A DNA stretch of 64,000 nt from Elmis aenea. Its lineage: Eukaryota; Arthropoda; Insecta; Coleoptera; Elmidae. This document shows positions 55,572-64,000 of the stretch, piece after piece (the stretch's first letter is position 1; each line of letters starts with the position of its first letter). The notes beneath the pieces were generated by a model. It saw only the letters and a program-made list of their open reading frames with translations. It was not told the origin of the DNA and made no database searches. Both the position numbers and the translations under genes were made by a program. Location of the stretch: NCBI GenBank assembly GCA_947652605.1, contig OX393577.1, forward strand, positions 57,808,108 to 57,872,107, given 5' to 3'.

Positions 55572-56400
55572 GGACCTTTTTCAGACGGCCGTGGATGATA
55601 TCAAAAAGTGTTTTATTTGCACTTCTTTACATCGTCCGATGCGCCAGTCTTTTAGCTACATTTTAAACACCAAATCAAAATTTTCGGGACGCTAATAACG
55701 GGGTTATGAATTTTTTTGTAGACCGAGATGTTTTTATTTTTGCGAGCGAACTCTTGGCATATTGCCGGACCTTTTTCAGACGGCCGTGGATGATATCAAA
55801 AAGTGTTTTATTTACACTTTCTTTACATTGTTTGATGCGCCAGTCTTTTAGCTACATTTTAAACACCGAATCAAAATTTTCGGTCCGCTAATAACGGAGT
55901 TACGAATTTTTTTGTATAGATCGAGATGTTTTTATTTTTGCGAGCGAACTCTCGGCATATTGCCGGACCTTTTTCAGACGGCCGTGGATGATATCAAAAA
56001 GTGTTTTATTTACACTTTCTTTACATCGTTGGATGCGCCAGTCTTTTAGCTACATTTTAAACACCGAATTAAAATTTATGCGACGCTAATAACGGAGTTA
56101 CGAATTTTCTTGTAAACCGAGATGTTTTTATTTTTGCGAGCGAACTCTCGGCATATTGCCGGACCTTTTTCAGACGGCCGTGGATGATATCAAAAAGTGT
56201 TTTATTTGCACTTTCTTTACATCGTTGGATGCGCCAGTCTTTTAGCTACATTTTGAACACCGAATGAAAAGTTTTTGGTAGGCTAATAACGGAGTTATGA
56301 ATTTTCTTGTAAACCGAGATGTTTTTATTTTTGCGAGTGAACTCTCGGCATATTGCCGGACCTTTTTCAGACGGCCGTGGATGATATCAAAAAGTGTTTA
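55572..56400 (+). repeat. Tandem satellite, unit about 196 bp, about 4.2 copies
   Basis: Units begin 'ggacctttttcagacggccg' at 55572, 55767, 55965, 56161 and 56358 (periods 195, 198, 196, 197), the last one cut after about 43 bp. The copies are very similar, with small indels. Each contains 'gatgcgccagtcttttagct' and 'gcgagcgaactctcggcat'-type blocks. No coding function is evident. Confidence 0.95.
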
Positions 56401-57465
56401 TATTATAAATTCTAAAATGGTGTAGGCTGCGACCTCTATTAGTGACATTTTCTACTTATATTTTGTACCAGGAGCACATAAAGGAGGTGGCAAGAACGCT
56501 ACGACGTATGCGACTGTTACAACCGACGTGTTAAAAAGAAACAAATAGCACCTTGCATTTCTGGACTAGATATACGCATCAACGTCCGATAGAAAACCTA
56601 TCTCCTTCTAGCTCATCAATAATATAGCGTTCATCTGATGTCCGTATTTTATCATATTTACATTCGTTTTCGTTCAACCATAACAGCTGATCTTAAATGA
56701 TTTTAAAAAGTTAAATTTTAGCCTTAATAACGTCATACAGGGTAAAACAAGAAATATTTGCCTCATAAACTTAAATAATCTTTCAATAAATGCAAAATTC
56801 AAAACATAAATTGAGAATATTTCAGCAGTACGAAAGACGTGGTAATTTCAAACAACTGCTCATAATTCTTCTCATACCTTTAACTATTTTTTAAATAACA
56901 ATTATTTACCCTCGGTTAGTTGAAATAATGATTAAAAAGTTTTTAATAAAACGTGTGAATGGGATTTCATGCCATTTTCTTAAATATTTTGGCGCCAGCC
57001 TTTGGCGAAAACTTTGCAATTGTCTGCATATTATCTAACAATGTTAAAGAGACCCTAAATAATGCATTTTCAGCTAAAGTTTGCTCGAAAAGGCTTAAAA
57101 CAGCTCTTCAAAGTTTTCAAAAACATTACAAGTGTATCATAACCTTGCATTTTTGTTGACAAAAATATAAAGTTTTGCAATCTTATTATACCGGCCAACA
57201 TTATGTTGCACATTTTTATAAATAATTTAAATATATTACTTAAGTTGTTAGATAACGTAGACAAATGTCTTTAATTCAGTGACGTTTTGCAACTAATAGG
57301 TATCGTACGAATTTGTCTGCGTTTTTTGTCTTTTGCAATTAATTTAGTTCTTGGTGTTATTCTATTAGATATTAACACGGCACAAAATTATTTATATGGC
57401 AAAGAGTAACAAAGTGTCAAATTAACAGGAAAGGTAAGATTAAATTGGCAATAAAAAAATTTCTA
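56401..57465. other. Unassigned sequence inside the composite hAT
   Basis: AT-rich, no recognisable domain. Near 57471 'gggcgtagcgagggtaaacg' resembles a hAT terminus and may mark one border of the foreign sequence. Confidence 0.35.
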
Positions 57466-57692
57466 ACTCTGGGCGTAGCGAGGGTAAACGGCACCTGGGA
57501 ATACTTTTCGCGCCGAAAATTAGCCACTATTCTCTTTAAAGAAATATGGGGGGAGGGCGCTATAAGAGTAATTCGCAGCAGGGCGCCGACTACCCTAGGG
57601 CCGGCCCTGCTTAAAGGATATGTACTTTATAACTAAAACAATCTGCAATATATTCTTTACAAAAATAGAACACTGCTAAGTAATTTATCATA

Positions 57693-58429
57693 CAGTCATG
57701 CGCAAAAGAATGAGAACAGACAAATATCTAAAACGCTCTTGAAAATATTACAATAAAATTTGGTATCTGATCGTTATAGTATGTTCCGAAACCAATTCCG
57801 GAACCAATAAAAATGTTGAAGTTGTAATCAGATTTTTGGTTAAAACAAGATTTTAAATAGAACTGTATATGTACTTTAATATTTTTGAATTTCTCTTTGA
57901 GTTTATTTCAAAAAATGTAATAAATTTACATTTTTATGAAAATTTTGAGAGAAACAGCACTTTCTTCACATAAAAACTTTTTTAAAAAAATTGAAATTTG
58001 GGTGAAATTTATATTAACAATAAATTAATAATCACTTTGTACTAGCTACATTTTAAAAATATTAATGCTTGGTCGAAGCGTTGAACATCGATAATAAATT
58101 TTTTTTAAATACTACACTTATTTATTTTTACAGTTTTGTACAAAGTTTAATTGCTCTTTAAAATATTGAGACTCTTTTATACCTAAAACAGATATTTTCC
58201 GAGATATCATGATATGATTGTTAATCGTTAGCGGCAATTGACAGCGGTAATTTTCAACAATAAGAGCAAAAAAAAAGCTAATATTTTCTAATTTTCCTAC
58301 GGTTCTTTAATTTTTTTTAAAAGGAAGATGAAATTTTACCATTTAGACGTTTAAATCGATGGCAGATACCAAATTTCATCGTAATATCTTCAATAGTGTG
58401 CTAGATTTCCACACTTTTACTCAGCACTG
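57693..58429. mobile_element. Tc1/mariner-type foldback MITE
   Basis: TA lies at 57691-57692 and 58430-58431. The ends CAGTCATGCGCAAAAGAATG and, inverted, CAGTGCTGAGTAAAAGTGTG are similar, and the inverted similarity continues ('atttggtatctg' on both sides). Non-coding. Confidence 0.7.
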
Positions 58430-58781
58430 TATATGATTGAAATATAAAGAGGTTTAATTAAAACTCAATTATCTTAGTATTAGAATCTCCTTAGTAAAAA
58501 CAAAAACTACAACCAATTATTTTGCTCCATAAAACTTGACTGCCTTTTTTCTCGGGCCACATCAAAATAGTAAAACTCTTAAAGTAAATTAAAGAGGACA
58601 AATTACTACATCTAGAAAGCTACAAACCAAGCTTTTTTTTATTATTCCGTTTCACTCAAGATATTAACAGAAATAAATATTTTGGTTTCATATCAAAGAA
58701 TGTCTCAGAATAGCACATTTCATTATTTTAATCTGGAGTTAATGTAAAAAGTAATGCAAAATAATTAAAAGAGTAATTATA

Positions 58782-58950
58782 CAGCCTGATTGAAATTCCA
58801 GTTTCAGCATGGGGATCTTGCTTATTATACGAACCATAGCATTGGTTTAAATTGGGCAAAGTTGCTTAATTAATGCTGATTAATAACTTGAACAAACATT
58901 TAAAATGTGTAGAACGATATTCGTAAAAACTGGGGAAAATTCTAACATTT
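58782..58950 (-). repeat. MITE end, GAGATCCCCATG family
   Basis: After TA, CAGCCTGATTGAAATTCC leads into 'cagcatggggatcttgc', the inverted relative of 27100-27162 and 61300-61355. Confidence 0.5.
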
Positions 58951-59294
58951 AAATTAGATGTGTAACCAAAATGGCAATAAAAATTTAAAAAAACGTTTTT
59001 CGTACACTTGTTAACATAATTAAATCAAATTATGCAGATCACGGAACACTTAATAAAAATATTAGTTTTCGTCCAAAAATGGTGCAGTTGCGTACAAAAT
59101 TGCTTCTTATTCCAAAAATGTTAAAATATATCTAGTGTTCCGTTTAAAATAAAAAAGTTGGTGTCAACTCCGATGAAACCGGAAGTGGGACAATAGTGCA
59201 AATATGTACAAATAATCCGGTATTTTACACATATCATATTTATCCAAAATCTAAACCGAAAAAAAGGGGTGTACCAGAACTCAGTTACACCCGG
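58951..59294 (-). repeat. CCGGGTGTAAATGAA repeat family (copy 3)
   Basis: The reverse complement of the 20149-20545 and 21793-22215 copies. It contains 'aaaaaaacgtttttcgtac', 'gtgttccgtttaaaat' and ends 'cagttacacccgg' before TA. Confidence 0.6.
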
Positions 59295-59585
59295 TATAAT
59301 TCGCCAGGTAATTTGAAAATCTAAGAGTTTATTGAAAAGCTTATAAGCAAATACATGTTCCGATTAAACAAAAGTTATTTGTTCCTTGTTCTTATTTAGA
59401 AACAAAACCGGGCTAAACACAGTGAAATTTAAATAAATGTAAAGATTCTAAATGTTGAAAATTTTTGAAAGTACTGCTTTTTCATGAAAAAGCAGTTTTC
59501 ACGAAAACGGTTGACTTTAGACCCATATAACCTTTTACATTTTTTGAAATAAATTTAAAGAGGAATCTAAACATGTAAAAATATA

Positions 59586-59767
59586 CAGGGTGTTCCACAA
59601 GAAAAAGTATAACTTTGATATGCCACTCGTTTTGGAGCACCCTGTTTGTTTGAAAATATTTTTTAAATGTAGCCCTTATTGACTTACATAATCCAATGGT
59701 GTCAGAAGTTTGAAAATATATACCGTTTCGCCATAAAACTCCGTGGCGTCCGTCGTGACTCACCCTG
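59586..59767. mobile_element. Short MITE with CAGGGTGTTCC/CACCCTG ends
   Basis: TA flanks CAGGGTGTTCCACAAG and, at the right, CACCCTG at 59761-59767. An internal 'ggagcaccctgt' (59634-59645) could be an alternative right end. The terminal match is short, so the boundaries are uncertain. Confidence 0.4.
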
Positions 59768-59769
59768 TA

Positions 59770-60470
59770 TACATATAAGAGTCGATCAAAGCTTAATTGC
59801 TTTCATCAATAAAAAATCTGTTATAAAGCCTCGGCATATTTGTAAATTGCAAATTAATACTCAAATAATGTCTGCTCTAAAGAAACAAATACAACAGCTA
59901 CCCTGTGAAATGTGTTTGAACTTCAGTGCAAAGTTAATTGTTTTTTAAGTCCAATTTTCACAACAAAGTATGTAAATAAACCAGGACTATATAACTTGAT
60001 CTTGTGTTCTCTAAATTTATTCGGTTAGCAAATGAAACGGTAACATCTGCTACAACACACAGGTTAATTTAAAAAACGATTTTGGTTGGAAAACTTTACC
60101 ACTCATGTTCCTTCAGACACGAATCTAGGCCTTTGCTCTATAAAAACAACGATATTGGTTTTAATAGAAGAGCAAACGTGTTGAACAGTTTGCTTCAACA
60201 AAACTAACAAAGCACCATCGCATAACTGAACATAAAACGTTGTAAACGCTCTGAAGTTGCCAAGTTATAAAAGCTAGCCATTTATTTATTTAAGTCATTA
60301 AATGCAAGTTAAGTTTACTTGATGTTAAGTTTAATTAAATAGCAATTTTAAACGTGACCAAAATATATTTTCTCCAGCGAATAGATCAAATGTTTGTGAA
60401 TGATTTAAGACTTTTGAACTGTTTAAATTTTTCTAAAACGTAAAAGTCGTACAGTGTTGTGTAGATGTTT
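59770..60470. other. No recognisable feature
   Basis: AT-rich sequence. Nothing is supported. Confidence 0.4.
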
Positions 60471-60474
60471 TTTT

Positions 60475-61005
60475 TTCCTTTTTAATCATATATTACTTGC
60501 TATATCTATTTTTATAGATAAGTCACAAAATCAAGAAAATTCTTATTTGACCAATCACTTATCAAGTTATCTATAAAAAAGTAAACAAAAAACAACTAAT
60601 TAAATGTCAGATGATAGTTACTATTTGTGTGGTATCATTTATTAGAATTTTATAGTATTGTTGTGTAATTCGATAGTATTTGTAGCAAATTTTTATTATA
60701 CGGAGTGTACAAAAAGTAACGTAACGGATCAATATCTCGTCTTGTGGCAACTTTACCTATCGCCGATAGGGTGTGAATCCTAGTTATAACAATTAGGTAC
60801 TACAAAGACTATCGAATGACCCAACAATACTATAATATTCTAATAAATAATACCACAGACAATTATTGATACTGTCATTTGACATTTAGTTTTTTGTTTT
60901 TATTTTCATGGATAGCATGATAAGTTAGTGGTAAAATACGATTTTTCTTCATTTTGTGAGTTACTTATAAAAATAGATATAACAAGTAGTATCTCATCAA
61001 AAAAA
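60475..61005. mobile_element. Foldback with arms of about 230 bp
   Basis: 'gctatatctatttttatagat' near 60500, 'cattaattagaattttatag'-type blocks near 60645, and 'attcgatagtatttgtag' near 60670 all recur inverted at 60972, 60825 and 60795. The loop includes the 42-bp repeat shared with 8746-8787. The outer ends are not precisely defined. Confidence 0.7.
60705..60756 (+). repeat. Short repeat shared with 8746-8797
   Basis: 42 bp identical to the other copy. It is located in the foldback loop, to the left of centre, and is not mirrored in the right arm, so it was added after the palindrome formed. Confidence 0.65.
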
Positions 61006-61029
61006 GACAAAAAATGCACATTTAACAAT

Positions 61030-61355
61030 TCCATAGCCAACTTCGCGACCTATAAGAAAAAATAAAGTTAGGGGTAATAACTCGAAAATGGTGATAAAAA
61101 AGTTTCAAAATAACAGTTACATTTTACAATTAAAAGTAGCTTAGAAAGGTACAAATGAAATTAATCTGATGATTAAGACAAAAAAGTTACCAGAGAATAA
61201 AGAAATTTAACATTTTCATATGTTTTGCTTTATCATCTGAAGTAAGAGGAATTTTGTACCTTTCAAAAAGGAATAATTGATCTAATTTAAGCAAAAATAA
61301 AACCTTTTATAATGAGCGAGATCCCCATGCTGGAAATGTTACCTGGGACACCCTG
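61030..61355 (+). repeat. MITE half, GAGATCCCCATG family
   Basis: Ends 'gcgagatccccatgctgg' ... 'gggacaccctg' plus TA at 61356-61357. The left part is AT-rich and the start is approximate. Confidence 0.45.
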
Positions 61356-61359
61356 TATA

Positions 61360-62335
61360 GTAACATCAAAATTAAACTTACTTTAACGATCAGAACCACG
61401 CACATTATGAAAAACAAATGGCATACGCTAACCCCATATTTTTTTTACGATATTTATAACCAATTGCTCTAATTATATTCAATAACGAAGAAATTAACTT
61501 TTTTGCCTAATATAGCCTTAAAAATGATAACCAAGAAGGCACTAATAATGAATACCAATTATTTTAAAACGAAATTACTGTATTTAAAACGTGTTAGCAA
61601 ACTGTTTCTAAATTTTTCTATGATCATTTATGACAGACTCGGTACATTTAACTTATTTAAAGTTTATATACAAGTAAGTTTAATAAATACAGTATATTTT
61701 ACAGCATTTTTAAGTAACACAGATCCATCAACCAGGTTCCTTATGAAGCAGAAAATAATTTTATTCGTGAAGCATTTTCAGATGCATTAGCTTATTACCA
61801 TATTCGAGTGAAAATGATTGTCAAAAACGTTGTGTATTTCCCAACGAGCAGCTAATAGCAACACGCTTTATTATACGGAAGAACTCTATTAAGATATTTT
61901 ATGAAGTACTTTAGCAAAACAGCAGTTCCTTTTTGCAAGCGTTTTCTCAAAGTTAAAAGCATGTTGGCGTGTTTAACTGCTGAATCCTCATAATTTTTGC
62001 CTTTCATGGCAAATAAACCAATGAAATAATGTTACAGTTATTGTTTAAAACGTACATTAACTGCTACTGTGTACAAAAATTTTAAGTCAATACAAAAAAA
62101 CCTTTATTTTGCGAGTAACACTTTAAAAATACCTAACTTTCGTACATTCACTAATTAGCTCCGAAAGCATTAAAAACCTTTGTTTCTATAGTTTAATTTT
62201 CTATGCCTAATTGTCAAAATTATTTAAGTGATTTGTTTGATAATATAAATAAATAAATAAATTTAAAAATTTACGTGTCTGTAAAATTTACTCCCTTAAA
62301 ATTATTAAATTAATACTATGTTTTGTTGTGATTAC
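61360..62335. other. No recognisable feature
   Basis: AT-rich sequence. The 95-codon frame at 61503 has no recognisable domain and an unremarkable composition. Confidence 0.4.
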
Positions 62336-62339
62336 TTGG

Positions 62340-62590
62340 CATCTAACTACACGTAGATCATTGAAAATATCATTATTTGTGACGAACCAGGGAGCATCAC
62401 AGCACGTAGTACCTTTGATTGGAGTCTCTCAATGTTGGTTTTCGATGCCATCCTATTAAACTGTAACCCGTAGGTCTAAATTGGCTTGAAGACGACAATG
62501 TATGCAAGAAGTTTGTTACTGAGTGACAACTGCCATTTCCGTCCGGGTAGCCAATAATGTTTTCAAAATTTCGCGTCTGTTTGCTTACGT
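62340..62590 (-). pseudogene. Jockey-type reverse transcriptase C-terminal fragment
   Basis: The minus strand reads LPGRKWQLSLSNKLLAYIVV, FKPI, a stop, TYGLQFNRMASKTNIERLQS and KVLRAV. After a shift comes APWFVTNNDIFNDL. This is the same C-terminal region as in 1417-2412 (LLGRNSQLSIYNK ... APWYVRNCDIHRDL) but from a different Jockey lineage. It has one stop and at least one frameshift. Confidence 0.8.
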
Positions 62591-62799
62591 TTCACCTATA
62601 TGTGCGTGCGTCATCTTAGCTCCTTGTAAAGGCACATGTTTTGGTATTATTTAAAGGTGTCTTTAGTAGGAACTAGTCAATTATTTATTGTGTTTGGTAA
62701 TTCGCTTCGGCATTTAGTAAATACGATGTGATTAAGATTAACCTTGAACTCTCTAATTCCGATACGCTGTTGTAATATAGAGGGCAGCAAAAAATATTA

Positions 62800-62945
62800 A
62801 TTTCTGGATTCCAGATTTAAGCTTTCCAGCGATGAACGATTCCCGTGTAGCATGGTTCTATCGTTGCATGATTCCTGCGTTGAGTGATTCCAGCGTTAAA
62901 AGATTCAAGATTTGAATGATTCTATCGGTGCATTTTCCAAATTTG
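62800..62945 (+). repeat. Degenerate minisatellite, unit about 19-20 bp
   Basis: Units of the type 'gattccagcgttgaa(t/c)' recur about seven times with substitutions, for example around 62812, 62835, 62866, 62885 and 62900. Confidence 0.55.
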
Positions 62946-62949
62946 AAAA

Positions 62950-64000
62950 TTCCAAATTTGAATGTTTTAACTTTACAAGCAGCTCCATTCCGATAAGCCA
63001 TTTTTGTCCATTTTTTGATTTCATTGATGTTTTGACGTTCATTTGTTGGTTTGATTTTTTAAAAATGTTGTACAGCAAGAACGGCGTTGCCATTGGCAAT
63101 ATACAAGTATTATCTTATTTTATACTTTGACCAATTCCTCTCAGCATTATACATAATGCTTGTACATTCTGTACAGTACCGGAATTATACACTTTACCAC
63201 TAACATATATCCACGAATTATTTGTTCATGGACCAAATCCCAAGAGATCATTTCAAAACTTTAAACTTATTTCGTTTTACTAAATCTGAAATCTCCTTAA
63301 ATTCAATATTTTCAAGTGTTAAAAGGTCTTAGTAAATGAAATGGCAATGTGCATTCCATCTTATTCGTTTCAAAAGTAAATTGAATTGGTAACTTTGAAG
63401 TAAAATATGCATAATTGACTCCAGACAGTATACAATCAAAGCTTTTAAACTCCTGAAAATAACGAAAATGCTTTTAATAATAAACTTAAGGAATAAATTA
63501 AAATAAATTTAATTAAAAGCAGTATTATAAAATTTAAATGAAAATATTTGGCATTTGCGTAACCTCTTTTGCAGTATCAACAAGCATATTCATAATTACT
63601 ATTTTTTTATCACTGAAAAATATATCATTGTACCGCGTCCCTGTGTGACTTAAACTTAGTTATTTATTTATTTCCTCAATATCTGTGAAACTACCAAAAG
63701 ATTATTTTTTATTGTAGATCGTTTTCGTATATTTCTAGCCCAGGATAAAGTCCATTTATTTTATGAACAATAAATTATTATAGATCTATTCCATAAATTA
63801 ATATGAGGCCGAATCGTTCAAACGTCAAATTAAAGGCAATGGTTCTCGTAAAACTTAATAAAAGAATTTTATTTAGGTCTTTTCAAATCGTTTTCGTGGC
63901 CTATAATAATATAAAAAATCGTCACCAAAAAGCAGCTTGGGATATAATCTAGTTCTAGATCATTGCAGATTATAAATACTGTAGGGGTGAATTTGTGAGC
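62950..64000. other. No recognisable feature
   Basis: AT-rich sequence to the window end. Nothing is supported. Confidence 0.4.

Larger units (their letters stand above)
53069..57609 (+). mobile_element. hAT element, ZMYM1-like type (copy 2), composite
   Basis: The exact duplication cttaaagg lies at 53061-53068 and 57610-57617, with ends CAGGGCCGGTCCAAGGCACG and, inverted, CAGGGCCGGCCCTAGGGTAG. Relative to copy 1 (13051-14790, reversed) it holds about 2.9 kb of extra sequence between about 54528 and 57510. That includes an inverted transposase N-terminal half and a satellite array. Confidence 0.85.

Overview
The window is AT-rich eukaryotic DNA and almost certainly insect. The evidence is the mix of Jockey-type and other LINEs, a Ty3/gypsy element, hAT, pogo, mariner and piggyBac-type DNA transposons, and many foldback MITEs whose ends read TACAGGGTG...CACCCTGTA. 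A beetle would fit, but the sequence does not settle the order. I found no complete, recognisable host gene. The window reads as intergenic or intronic sequence built from nested transposons. Two short stretches could be host coding sequence: a GC-richer 61-codon reading frame at 28264-28449, and a possible last exon at 5987-6115 on the minus strand whose stop codon is directly followed by AATAAA.

Layout. 1-5300: end of a hAT-like element, a small MITE, a 5'-truncated Jockey LINE, a hAT with GGATTC-rich ends and an 8-bp target duplication, and a dead mariner. 5300-12450: hAT MITE carrying a nested foldback, a pogo derivative with an HTH start and a PHD end but no catalytic middle, and a 1.2-kb foldback. 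13050-14790: hAT of the ZMYM1-like type. 15800-22200: LINE pieces, a 176-bp hAT MITE and repeat copies. 23194-24980: a second pogo derivative with a hAT MITE inserted in its PHD-like end. 27300-27900: a dense cluster of near-perfect palindromes. 29580-35170: foldbacks, a tRNA-derived SINE, an LTR with leader, and a foldback split by a hAT. 36045-42045: a young gypsy element on the minus strand, inserted in a roughly 140-bp tandem repeat. 43263-44109: a second TAGGGTTT-type hAT with CCCGGGAT-repeat ends. 47180-49787: three-level nest, hAT MITE in hAT in a piggyBac-like element. 53069-57609: a second ZMYM1-like hAT with an inverted N-terminal half and a 196-bp satellite. 57690-63000: more foldbacks, a Jockey remnant and a minisatellite.

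How the parts relate. Many insertions are dated relative to each other by nesting, and their borders are fixed by exact target-site duplications: 8 bp for hAT, TA for Tc1/mariner/pogo, TTAA for piggyBac, 4 bp for gypsy. Only the gypsy element looks young: its LTRs differ by one 5-bp indel and no substitutions. It still carries three frame breaks in pol. All other transposase or reverse-transcriptase genes are truncated or decayed, so the MITEs would depend on transposases encoded elsewhere.
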